This document shows positions 21,084-31,537 of a DNA stretch of 64,000 bases, piece by piece; the first letter of the stretch is position 1; every line of letters begins with the position of its first letter. The stretch comes from Pyricularia pennisetigena (lineage: Eukaryota > Ascomycota > Sordariomycetes > Magnaporthales > Pyriculariaceae): contig NC_043744.1 of NCBI RefSeq assembly GCF_004337985.1, forward strand, positions 560,730-624,729, given 5' to 3'. The notes under the pieces were generated by a model. The model made no database searches. It saw only the letters and a program-made list of their open reading frames with translations, and had not been told where the DNA came from. Both the position numbers and the translations under genes were made by a program.

Positions 21084-21248
21084 ATGGCATCTGCGTTGAA
21101 GTCTCTCGACAGGTTTCTTTGGGGCACAAACCCCGATGAAGTTCATTTTGGATTAAGCGGTCCAGACATTTTGCCCACCAATGGTACCGAAAAATGCTTG
21201 GCTGCGCTGAGACTATATTACGGTGCCAACTTTGTGTCTAGTAGGTAG
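21084..21248 (+). CDS. Possible 54-residue small protein
   Basis: An ATG in AGCATGGC context opens a 54-residue frame (start MASALKSLDRFLWG, end NFVSSR) that stops 34 bp before the end of the convergent methyltransferase. The final codons overlap a potential GTAGGC donor, so it could also be the first exon of something longer, but I find no convincing continuation. It has no recognised domain. I list it because of the good start context and non-repetitive composition. It may be chance. Confidence 0.25.
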   Translation: MASALKSLDRFLWGTNPDEVHFGLSGPDILPTNGTEKCLAALRLYYGANFVSSR

Positions 21249-21282
21249 GCGATGACCATCAATACCCCCTGGATGCGCTTGC

Positions 21283-21885
21283 TCAAGGACTTAACATGTA
21301 ACACCAGTGGAAAATGTCGGGATCGGTTTCGAGCCGCTTTGGCGTGGGAATCTTATGCATAATATTAATATGGAAGGGATTGCCATCCAGGTTGAAGCGG
21401 TGCTCAGAATAGCTGACTGACACCCATTTCCCATGTTCGGCGTCCAAACACTCCTTAACTCCGCGCAGCATGCCCATGAGGGCCTCATTGCCGCCGCAAG
21501 AAAGGGCGTCGGCGGTGCTTTTGTCGATGACCAAGTCGAACCGGCCTTTGCTGCAGAGGTGCGTCGGGTCAATCCTGGTGGCATCAGCGACGAGGTAGTT
21601 CATTATGACATCCCCAAACGCCAAATTCTCCAGCTGTCTACCCCGTTCAATGGCCAACGGCTCGTAGTCAATGTTTGTGACATTGGAAAAGCCGCGAGCC
21701 CGCAAGTGATTGTGCAAATCACTGTTCCCAGAACCCAATTGCAGGATCCGCGAGCTCTTGGGTAGCTGTGAGAGCAGGGGCTCTAGTATGGCCATGAAGC
21801 TTTCAGATGTGATGAGCCATTCAAACTTGGTCTCCGAAGAAAACCGCTCGTGCCAGTATTCTCGCTTGTCAAAATCCACGGGCAT
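21283..21885 (-). CDS. SAM-dependent methyltransferase, METTL13/EEF1A-KMT4-like
   Basis: A single exon of 200 residues from ATG 21885. It has the N-terminal DKREYWHERFSSETKFEWL motif of the METTL13/EEF1AKMT4 group, then the SAM-binding strand-loop ILQLGSGNSDLHNHL near residue 47. VTNIDYEPLAIE carries the acidic residue that contacts the SAM ribose, and FDLVIDKSTADAL stands at the post-II/IV position. The protein ends with HWCYMLSP, comparable to the end of relatives, so it looks complete. Family members methylate protein lysines or N-termini, notably on translation elongation factor 1A; the target here is inferred only at family level. No signal peptide. Confidence 0.87.
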   Translation of the reverse strand: MPVDFDKREYWHERFSSETKFEWLITSESFMAILEPLLSQLPKSSRILQLGSGNSDLHNHLRARGFSNVTNIDYEPLAIERGRQLENLAFGDVIMNYLVADATRIDPTHLCSKGRFDLVIDKSTADALSCGGNEALMGMLRGVKECLDAEHGKWVSVSYSEHRFNLDGNPFHINIMHKIPTPKRLETDPDIFHWCYMLSP

Positions 21886-22277
21886 CGTATTATTGGTTTA
21901 AGCGGCGATTTATTTTGAGTAAAGAATGGTAGAGAGGGACAAGGGCGATTGGCATTGAAAAGAGGCATCAACTGCTTCAAGGTGCACAAGAGTGTGCGGG
22001 TGTGTGGATTAATGCTGGTGGGACTATGATGGATCCAAAGAATTCTACATCACTGTGAGCAAATATGAGGACATGGTCAGTAGAGGCGGCGGTTGCAGTA
22101 AAGTGCGAAACGGGCAAGTGAGTGAAAAAAAAACTTTTACACCAAATAACTTCATCTTGCAAAACAGGATGTTCTTTGGCACGAGAGTAAAATAAAAATG
22201 ACGTTGTTGGGTTTTTCTACTAACTACTTATTTCCCCCTCAACATCCAAAGTCTTGACGAATTTTACGTAGGTTACC

Positions 22278-22320
<43 letters not shown>

Positions 22321-22548
22321 GTCCATAGCTTAACCCGTATTTGACGCATCGAACCATTCTGCTGCAGCGACAGCTTCATCCAACGAAATACATATTAATA
22401 TAACTGTTGAAGTTGTGTCTGCTGTCTTTGTTGAAGAAACATACAGCAGACTGGTTGGCCCCCACCATTAAGCACCAATGCTACAAGTTGACCCTGCAAG
22501 GAACAATCATACACTATATAAACATTAAAGATAGGAAATAATTCTCAA
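21886..22548. other. Intergenic region with poly-A tract
   Basis: 663 bp with no gene. It holds an uninterrupted run of 40 A at 22279-22318, about 230 bp upstream of the tRNA-Ser gene. Nothing else is seen. Confidence 0.5.
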
Positions 22549-22661
22549 GGCAACGTGCCAGAGTGGTTAATGGGTCAGACTCGAATGGGGGTAGCGTAAG
22601 AGCTCCTCCTAGAGCATATCTGATGGCTTCGGCCGCACAAGTTCGAATCTTGTCGTTGTCG
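22549..22661 (+). tRNA. tRNA-Ser (anticodon CGA) with a 32-nt intron
   Basis: The acceptor stem pairs GGCAACG with CGTTGTC (one G-U); the discriminator is G. The box A region is GCCAGAGTGGTTAATGGG. The anticodon stem TCAGA (22575-22579) pairs with TCTGA (22619-22623). The anticodon CGA lies at 22582-22584, followed by A37 and then the intron at 22586-22617, at the standard eukaryotic position one base 3' of the anticodon. A long variable arm (TGGCTTCGGCC), as expected for a class II tRNA, precedes the T-arm GCACAAGTTCGAATCTTGT. A run of seven T starts a few bases downstream. It decodes UCG serine codons. Confidence 0.9.
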
Positions 22662-25600
22662 ATTCTTTTTTTGCACACGATCCACCAGTTTTTAATTTGA
22701 TCCATTTTTTTGATCATCGCATCGTAAACATATTTTTGGAGTATTAGTTTCGTGGTTTTATTAAATTGGATCTGGTGCATGAGTACTACGCGCATGTAGA
22801 ATTCGATTTAGAAAGTATGGAGACACGACGATCGTCTACAGTGATCATGCAATCGGGGGAGTTGCCGTTATTAAACAGATGTTTCTTAATTGCTTTTGGA
22901 TCTCCTCGATTACGGCTTCTGTCTTGTCTTCTTTCTTGAGCCAACCAACTAACTATACATACTGCATTCTCGTATACATGAAAGAAATAGGTGGAATTCG
23001 AAGGTTGAGTATACTTTTTTTTCTCATCTGAAGTTGCCAGTATGCATGTCGATGCGGTATAGTAACCGAAAAGACCAGAGCACCTCAGTTACATCAAAGG
23101 GACCTGCCCGTGGACTAGTTCTCGCTAGACACCTCCGCATAAGTGGATTAAGGACATTGGATCAAGTCTAACATTTCTGAGTTTTACGCTTAAATATACC
23201 TCCTGGGGATACGTTACCCTAAACCAAATACGTATATTCTGGGTTGTGGCAAAGCGACCCCCGGGGATCTATTCAAACGATTGTGTAATAAGATCCAAAT
23301 CTTTCTTCCATCGTCAAACCCTTGTCATCTTTGCGGGCCCATCTATACCGCTCTTTTGAGAGAAGAAATGGTCACGATCTTCTAAGCCGTGAAGCCTGGT
23401 CTGCATTGATGATTGGGCATGAAACACAGGCAATAACTTTGTTGGGGAGAGGGAAAGAGAGAGATGACAGTCGACTATATGATGTTCTGAGAATCCAGAG
23501 AGGCACGAAACTTGGCGCATAGTGTTTTGGGAGTAGTTAGTATCAAGCGGGAGTACGTCTGGACTCGTTGTGCCTCAGGGGTGGGAAGGCTGCTGAAGCT
23601 CGTGTGACGGCGCGGCTCCCTTCGGATAAGTCCCAAGACATCGCGTCTATCAACTTGACACTTGTCGCAGGTGAGGCCTCTACTCAAGGGGAAGGTATCG
23701 TCTATTCTCTGGATGGACACCTACTCAAGAGATATCGGGGTTTGGTAAAGAGGGGTTTACGAGCTCCGCCACTGAGCGAAGCCAAGGAAGGGATATCAAC
23801 TATTGCCTAGTAAAATGACTCGATAATGTGCGTTATATGATACTATACCAGAATAACCTGCCTGTTTAAAGTCTTGTCGACGTCAAAGTCACCGGCTGTT
23901 GGCCTTGCCGACGATGGTGTGGCTGGGTGGAGTCTCGCCTCGCAAGCGCCTATCCCGATCTAGAAATCATAGCCCGAGTCGGACTGTAGTTCCTCAGCCT
24001 ACCGTGGTTAGGCACCCCCGTTTGATAGATTGAATTTGTTTCCCGCCAAACGAGACAAGCTTTTTCTCGGTGTGTCCGGCGGGGGTTGAAAGTAGCTTTG
24101 ACAGTTTGTTTTTTTTTCTTCTCCATTATATCTTGCTTGCGTGACTCTTGACAGTTCATGCGTTGGCTGATCCTGAAACCGACTGACGCCCAACAACCCT
24201 GGCTGATCAAACAAACGAGCACGCCTAAAATTCTACGACATCCACCCCCAGCAACTCCGCGTCGACCGCGAATCGCTCTCCGAATTAGGTTCTCAGATCG
24301 CCATAGTCATGGCATCTAAGTTTCCAATTATGAGAGCACCTCGAGCGTCTTGAGGATCATGTACCGTGGCCACCAAGGGTAATCAACCCCATTGATGGGC
24401 GTCAGGATTTTCTAGCTCTTTGTCAATCAATTAGCCGCCCGGCTCATTCAATTTGGGGCTTTTTTTTTTTTTTCTTTCTTGCTCAAAAAATTCGAGCACA
24501 ACATAACTTGTGTGTTTTAAATCGACGACAGAGCTGTAGTGAAGACGGTGACGTGTACCGTATCAAAAGTGTCACCAGTTCCTATCCAAGCCAGCTACAA
24601 GTGCTGAAAGTACATGGTGCACCATGTCCAAGGAAACAAAACAAAACAAAAAACGAGCGCTGTGAACAAGTTCCTTGGCCAAATCATGCTTCCAAGATAC
24701 CTTGTTGAGCTTTCCATGGAAACAGCATATCCGCATCGCTCGGCCTGTCCCTGCCTGGATGTGAGGCCATATTCCCATCACGTTTGCTTGCAGTCATTAT
24801 ACGAGGCATTTAGTGAATGTATTCGCTCGGACTGCAGGCCAAGACAATAAATAATTCATCCCATCTTTCAGGAGTCCGGACGTCGTCGTCGCCGGGCACT
24901 GCCACATAGCGCCGATATGCAGAAAAGTGATCCGGCCGCCGGTAGTGGAGGTGTTCTACAGCCTAGACCAGTTGTAGTGTCCTGCTCGCGGGATCCATGG
25001 GTGTTGCCCTATATCTCTCCTGTAGTATTGGGTATGGTGGATTGCGATTGGCTCCTGGGGCCTGGTGGTACCCCACCAGGCGTGATCTCCCTCCTGGAGC
25101 GTTCCATTAGGATCGCTACAGTACAGTAGCTTAGGTTTTTTTACTGGGCCCACTGGCAGAGCGTTCAGCCGCTGTCAAAGCTGCTGGCGCAGAGCGGGGC
25201 AGTTTTCCCCCACTGAGATGAGCTTTAGGGATTTGCGATTGGCTACCCATCATGGTGCCAGGGCCAACCCCAACCCCAACCCCTGTGCTGCTTTAACAGC
25301 CTGGTCGCAAACTCCACAACTGTCACCACGCCGGCAACCCTGCGGCCGAGCCCGTCCATCGGTGACAGTATCTTGGCCATCATCAATACTACCATCTAAC
25401 AAATCCCTGCCATCCCCATCCGTTGACATGCTTGACATGCAGCGGCCCGTTCGCTCTCCTTGTTTGTAAATGATCACCTCTTGTTTGGATCTTCGCGGGG
25501 TCGCCGCCATGAACCCTTGATAGTCACTCAGTCAGTCAGTCAGTCACTCACTCGGGTAGGCCGGTCCATCAAGCCCTGCCCGGTGGACCGTCCGGATAAC

Positions 25601-26158
25601 CCGGCTCTCCATTATACCGATCAATGTTGTATGGTTGCACAAGCCGTCCAGATCCGTGACCCCCAGCATGCCCAGATATCACCATGTTTGCTAGCTAGCT
25701 GGGCCTCGTTTCTCCACTGTCTGAACGCTCAAGGAGATGGCGATACAACGCCTCCTGCCTACAGCTGGACCCCTGGTCTTGGTTTCACTCAGCAAGATTG
25801 GTCGTATTTGCTTGGCACAAGGCAAAGTCTTTGCCGTATTACCACGTATCTTTCACCTCCAAGGTGAGAGGGCCTCATCCTCACGATCTCTATATATAGA
25901 GACCTTTGCTACGCCGTGTAGATGTTGTTTTTCCCTTTCTCTTCTCATCATCCTCATCGACATCAACTCCTCAACTCTACTCTCCAGTCCTCTCGACTTC
26001 CCCGTTCTGTTCCACCCCATTTGGCCCGGTGCCTTTCTATTCTACACCTATCTTCGATAATCAACTTGTCCATTGTTTCCGAGAAACATCACAGACCTTA
26101 AAACCTATTACTCCTCACATCTCCTCAACAAAACAAAACAAACAAATCTCCCGCCAAA
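22662..26158. other. Long gene-poor intergenic region
   Basis: 3.5 kb in which I recognise no gene. All open frames are short, lack family motifs and conflict with each other. A tetranucleotide AGTC/ACTC microsatellite lies at 25524-25554. Pyrimidine-rich sequence and CAAACAAATC at 25,900-26,158 look like the leader of the gEgh16-type gene. Divergent, unrecognised transposon remnants cannot be excluded. Confidence 0.45.
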
Positions 26159-27039
26159 ATGTTCGCCAAGGCCACCATTGTTTCCATCCTTCTCGCTGGT
26201 GCCGAGCTCGTCTCGGGCCACGCTGCCATCATCAACGCCGTTGGCGACGCTGGCGGTGTTGGCATGGCTCTCGGTGTCGACACTGCCACTCCCCGTGACG
26301 GAACCCGACGCAACCCCTTCCAGCAGGATGCCACCCGCTTCCGTGGTGCCTCCAAGGAGACTGTCGGCGAGACCCTCGCCGGAGGCACCAACAACGTCCA
26401 GGCCGGTACTCAGGCCATTATGGCTGAGACTGGCTCCGAGCTTCCTCAGGTTTCCGCTGGTGGTAAACTCGAGATGACCCTTCACCAGGTCAACGGTGAC
26501 GGTGCCGGTTAGTTGCTGTTTCCTACCGGGCTAGCTATTTTTATTACATTGTCTAGGTTTACTAACTCGTGCTTTTCAACCCACATCTAGGCCCCTACAC
26601 CTGCAAGATCAACTCGGACGGCACTGCAGCTCAGTGGACCTCCATCCAGGTTGCCACCCAGGTTCCGGGCCGCAACTCCCGCAACCGGGACGGTGCCCAG
26701 ACTGACTTCCCTCTTGTCGCCTCTATCCCTGCTTCCCAAACATGCACTGGTACCGTCGCTGGTCAAGAGAACGTCTGCCTTGTCCGCTGTGAGAACGGCG
26801 CTCGCGCTGGTCCCTTTGGCGGTATCGTTCCTGTCCAGATGGCCGGTGCAGGTGCCGGTGCCGGAGCTGGTGCCGGTCGCAACGGCACTGCTCCCGCTGG
26901 CGCTGAGCGCCGCAACGCTCAGGCTCTGGCTCGCCGGGCCCTTGCTCGCGACATTGTCCGCCGCGAGGCTCTCCTGCGCAAGGTCATGAAGCGGGCTATG
27001 ATCGAGACCGAGGAGGACATTGAGGATGACGAGGAGTAA
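26159..27039 (+). CDS. gEgh16-type secreted protein (appressorium-associated family)
   Basis: Two exons, 26159-26507 and 26591-27039 (phase 1, GTTAGT..CATCTAG), give 265 residues. The signal peptide is clear (residues 1-20, hydrophobic core [14 protein letters not shown]), leaving a mature protein starting with His. The body matches the Egh16-like family known from powdery mildew and the Magnaporthe MAS/GAS proteins: [13 protein letters not shown], the paired-Cys region PYTCKI, QTCTGTV and [18 protein letters not shown]. Relatives are induced during plant surface penetration or insect infection, but their biochemistry is unsettled. Specific to this copy are an Ala-Gly repeat after VQMAG and a highly charged tail, Arg-rich then acidic (ending in Glu/Asp). 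ATG context is AAAATG. Strong codon bias toward C-ending codons suggests high expression. Confidence 0.88.
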
Positions 27040-27685
27040 GGAGATTGGACTGGCTGGTCCTTTCTTGACAAGAAGACAAAATGATGAGGTGGATTGGTGT
27101 TTTTTCTTTTTTTCTGATTTCGTTCCCTTGTTTCTTTTTTTTCCGCCTGCGGATACGGGGTCTACAGGACGGGGAGGATCGAGGATAGACACATGGGCTT
27201 TCACGCATTCCCACATCAAAAGCGAAGAAAGCAGCGGACTCTGGAGTTGACGGTTGCTTGAGTTTCATTTGTTCATATACCCCCCCTGGTTTGGGATTAC
27301 GGACCCGAAACCACGGGAAATTTGTACAATATATATAAAGATAAAAGAGGTGTTTGTGTTGTCAATATCATCAGGATCATCTTAACAAAAAAAAAAAAAA
27401 AAACACCAACGTCCCTGATGCAAATTGTGATGATTATTTGAACTAAACTAGTCGGTGCTGCTTTATAATGCTTAACGCGAACGCAACATAATCATATATC
27501 GAAATCTTAAACTCGGCCTGGGTCAAAAGATTGAAGGGCATTTTCCCCCCTATCCCAGCTCTTGACATATCCTGGGGTAGACTGTTCACTCGACCGTGAT
27601 TTTGTATGGCTGAGTGGCTTAGTCGACTCTTTAGGGGGGAACCTTGGTAGTCAACGTTTCAATCCTCTCCCCCATGCCCCAAGGC
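27040..27685. other. Intergenic region between convergent genes
   Basis: The gEgh16-type and MYND-SET genes converge here. An A-run lies at about 27388-27403. No gene is recognised. Confidence 0.45.
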
Positions 27686-29618
27686 TCATTTGCCAGCTGG
27701 ACTCAAGATGCCCGGCTTGACTGCACAGGTCTCGAAAGCCTTGATTACGTCGACCACAGTAACCACTAGCTGCCTCCGATCGCCCAGAACCAACAGTCTG
27801 TCGATCCCAGCCCAGGCAGTCAACTTCCTCTGCACTTTTCCGAACTGTTCCTCAAACACACTCTGCCCCAACGCAGGGACGCCTCCGGCCCCAGCGCCCA
27901 TAAAAGTCCTTGCCCATGCCCACACCGTCAGCGTATAGCGACAGTCAGCACCAAAGGCAAGCCTTACCGCCTGGCACAGGATTACCATGTATCCCATCGT
28001 CAGCATCTGCAGCTCCTTTTTGGTCGGGAAGTTCTGCACAGTAAAAGGCATCCCATCTTCGGGCTCATTGCAAGTCTGAACAAGGATTCGCACCAGCTCG
28101 AAAAGATCCTGGACAAACGGTGGTCCGCACCGCCTCCTAGCCATGAGGCACCCGGTGAGAGCATATTTGAGGGCGGGCACGTAGCTGAAACTGGCCTTGA
28201 ACATGCCCGCCATTGTCATGTGGACATTGGGCAGCGGCTCTACGTGGGCTGGCCAGGCATGGCCGCCGTATCCGGACTTGGTGATGGTCTCAACGGAGGC
28301 AGCAAACTGTGACACCATCTCGGTCTTGGCAGCCTCGCTGCTCTTGAGGACCGAGTAGAAGCCAGAAGTGCAATTACCTGCGACTTGCAACATGGTCTTT
28401 TGCTGGTCCAAAATTACCTCACATCGACGGACCGCATCTGTCTCAGTTGCAGCCCCGCAAGCCTCGAGGTGCTCATTGTATTCCCTTTTACATGTGGTGC
28501 CTGTGTCGGAAAGCAACAAACATCCCGGCGTTAGTTGGTGATCACTTCCACGCATACTTGAACTCGATTGGGGTCCCAAGGGCGGTCACATACACTGGCA
28601 GTGGAAAAACTGCGTCTGGCGAAGAATCTCCTCTCGCAGCAGCACATCCAGTCGCGGGTCGCAATAGGACACAGTGATTTCGCCACCAGCATCAATGGCC
28701 TTGAGCGAGCGGACACGAATCTTACTGCCCTCGAAGAAGACGTGCGCATTAGGGCTGCAATCGTGGTTGATCATGGACACGACAAGATCCAAGCTAGTGC
28801 CGAAGGAGACATCCGCCTCGGCAGGACGGATATTCATACTATTGGTAAAGATCTACCGAGACAGTGTCGTTAGCAGGCTCGAGTATGGAAGCTAGATGAG
28901 CTGGGAAAAGCAGTGAACCAAAAGGACTTGGGAGGTGAGTAAAACCCACGATGCACAGCAGCTCCCAGACAGTCATAAAGTCAACCTCTGTACCCATCCT
29001 ACGTCCCCAATCGTGCACCTTTGCAAGGATGTCGTTTCTCAAGTCCTCGTCCTGCTCTTCAAAGTGCGATTCGAGCTTCATCAACGCCTTCCATTGTCTC
29101 TCGGTGAACCGGCCGTCCTTCTTGAGCAGCAGCAGGCGATACATGGCTAACGTGGTCGGTCCCATGGCTGGCGCTTCGCTCAGCACAGCCTTGCATTCGA
29201 GCTTGTGGAAGGCCTTCCAGGCGTTCCTCTGACATGCCCGTGAACAATAGCGCCCTACCTTGCATCCACTGCAGAGCAACATGGCGACTGGCTTGGGAGG
29301 CATGAGTAATGTGGCGCCGAGCTGTTCAGCTGCCATGGCGCCGAGATTGTCGATGCCCGAGGGCGTCGTGGTGTAACACCAATCGCAGACATGGCGAGCC
29401 GAGGGGTCTCGCACATTGATGATGGGGGACGAGCGGAAGATTTCGACGCCGGTGGGGATGGCGGCAGTGGTGAAGAGGCCGGAGCCAGCATTGGGTATGT
29501 TTGACTCTCGAATCTCAAGTGGCCGACCGGCTAAGGCTGCGGTGAGGATAAGGCGACAGAGATCTGGGTCATCGTGAATGTTGCTGCGGGCGTTGGTGTC
29601 TTGACCAAATGAGTCCAT
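27686..29618 (-). CDS. SET and MYND domain protein (SMYD-like)
   Basis: Three exons, 29618-28950, 28852-28594 and 28500-27686, give 580 residues. Intron 1 must be removed: read-through reaches a stop, while splicing with branch GCTAAC and acceptor GGTAG joins ELLCI to IFTNSMNI. The start of the SET domain (SNIPNAGSGLFTTAAI) is near residue 38. The MYND zinc finger is inserted at about 78-142 with ligands C78, C81, C116, C119, C125, C129, H138 and C142. The SET core MINHDCSPNA is near 251 and EITVSYCD near 281. The post-SET cluster C308, C310, C313 is completed only by splicing exon 2 to exon 3. This arrangement is that of SMYD-type lysine methyltransferases; the substrate (histone or other) is unknown. 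The last 260 residues resemble the helical C-terminal domain of SMYD proteins. Confidence 0.87.
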
Positions 29619-29968
29619 TTTGATTGAGTGAGTTGAGACTGGGCTGAATGGGATATGATGGCAGGAATAAGATGAAGAACGCACGAGGGTTTGATAAGGG
29701 CAGAGGTCGTAACGTGTCTCTTGGCAGAGTGAAACCCAAAGAAAGAAGCTATTGGTGGTTCAAGGTAAAGGGAAAAGTTCTTTGGGACTTGTTCTGTTTG
29801 TGTGCAAGTGGTTTGCTGCCTGACAAGTTCGTTGGTCGTGGGTTGTGCTTTTTTTTTTTCCTTTTTTTTTTTTTTTTTTTACTGCATCTATTTGTATACT
29901 TTGCCTACCCCATGATCGATGACCAAAGCCCAGTCTATAGTAACTGATTCTAATCTAGTTATATCCAT
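29619..29968. other. Intergenic region with T-rich tract
   Basis: This is promoter DNA of the MYND-SET gene and the 3' flank of the ammonia-lyase gene. A nearly continuous T tract runs from 29849 to 29880. No gene is seen. Confidence 0.45.
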
Positions 29969-31167
29969 CTACAACTCCGAGACAGCCGCTTGTCCCTCAA
30001 ACTTAACCCGATATTCCTGTAGCATCTCGACCGTGATATTGCTCCCCCCACAAAGTATAATGACAACACTATCTTCGGGCTTCACCTTCCTCCCCAGCGC
30101 CTTTTCCAGCCGCCCGCCGTAACACAGGCTCACGCTTACTCCACAGGCGAGCTCCACGAGCAGCCGCTCATCGTCGGCCAGCCTCCAGCAGCCCATTGCA
30201 GCCTCGGCGTCTGTCAGTACGTGCGACCTCACGTGGTCTTGCTGCCCGTACTCTAGCGTTTGTCTTGTCACCTTCTTGGCGCCCAGGCTTGTGGCCAGCG
30301 ACGTAATGCCCGGAAGCTCGACTAGCTCGCCGGCCCTGACCGATGCATTCAACGAATCGGCACCCTCGGTCTCCACGGCCAGGATGATCGGCTTGGGGCG
30401 GTTAGGATCAGCAGCAGCCGCCACGTCGTCGACGCCCTGGCAGACGCCGTTGAGCAGGCCGCCACCGCCCACCGAGCAGATTATGGCGTCCGGAGGTGTC
30501 CCCGTCGGCATTTGTCTGGCAAACTCGTGCACCATAGTTGAATGACCAGTCCAGATATCGGGGTGGTCGAAGGGCGGAACATAGATGGTAGGAACCTCGG
30601 ACTGGTCCATGAATTCGTGCCGCACATAGTCGTCAGTCTCCTGCCACGTGGCCCCATGCCGCACCACATCGTGCGCCCCGGCCGCCTTCAGCTTCTCGAT
30701 CATCAGAGGCTTGATCAACAGCGGCACCACAACGGTGCAAGGCAACCCAACATTGCGGGCAGCATGGATGGCCGCCAACCCTGCGTTTCCACCGCTTGAT
30801 GTGACAACGTGTGGCTTGGGTGCGTCGCGAGGAAGCTCAGACAAACGCTGAAGTAGATAATGCCCGATACCTCTGCCACGTCCCCTCGAGGTCAGTTTAA
30901 AGACTAAGGCGGGTTGTTGTGTACGTTCCCATCCAGGATAATGATGATTTTCTTACCTAGACTTGAAGGACCCAGATGGTTGGAGGTTCTCCAGTTTGAG
31001 GAAAATCTTGCTGTTTCGAGACGGTTAGCTAAAGGGGTGAAGAAAGAAAACACCAAGCAGACATACCAGCCGGCAGCCTGTGACAAGGCGCGGCTTTGAA
31101 GTAGAGGCGTCTCGACCCAAAAGCGTTTCTGATAGCCAGACGAAATGATGGTATTTGTGACAGTCAT
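29969..31167 (-). CDS. L-serine/L-threonine ammonia-lyase (catabolic dehydratase)
   Basis: Three exons, 31167-31067, 31010-30957 and 30884-29969, give 356 residues. The middle exon is only 54 nt but essential: it carries KIFLKLENLQPSGSFKSR, where K50 is the PLP-binding lysine. The phosphate-binding SSGGNAG loop is near residues 81-87 and the Gly-rich ICSVGGGGLLNGV loop further on. The family removes ammonia from serine or threonine to give pyruvate or 2-oxobutyrate. The absence of an ACT regulatory domain and the length point to the catabolic SDS/CHA1 type rather than biosynthetic Ilv1. No mitochondrial presequence is evident. The start has an acceptable context (TGACTGTCACAA on the minus strand). 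Confidence 0.92.
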
Positions 31168-31537
31168 GGTTGATTCTCTCAGCGATTACTCGGACCTACT
31201 GTGTGGTTCAAAGTAAATCGCAAACTTGGATAGCAAATATTATTGTTCACAAATACTATCGTCAGGTGTGACTACTTCGAATTCGGTTTATGACTGTTCT
31301 TTTTCCATCGGATTTAAGACGTGGGATGGATTCTTAACGCCTGGAATGCTTGGCAACCAGTCACTCCAAATAACCCTAACCTGGTTGGTATATTTACCTC
31401 GTATTCAAGTTATGCTTACAAATTTCGATATGCTTACTACAAAACTGCTGGCGCAAAATGATAAATCACCACAAGACCAAGCGAAAAGTTATTGTAGTTG
31501 CTGCGCCCAAGCTTCCAATTTAGCTTCTTCTACTCCC
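31168..31537. other. Intergenic region
   Basis: This is promoter DNA of the ammonia-lyase gene and the 3' flank of the sirtuin gene. No gene or repeat is recognised. Confidence 0.45.

Noticed and set aside
22662..25900. Several 60-140-residue frames upstream of the gEgh16-type gene
   Set aside because: Mutually overlapping, no family resemblance, no convincing exon joins.
28853..28949. Read-through of the first MYND-SET intron
   Set aside because: Read-through ends in a stop and loses the conserved NSMNI start of the SET core. Splicing restores both.
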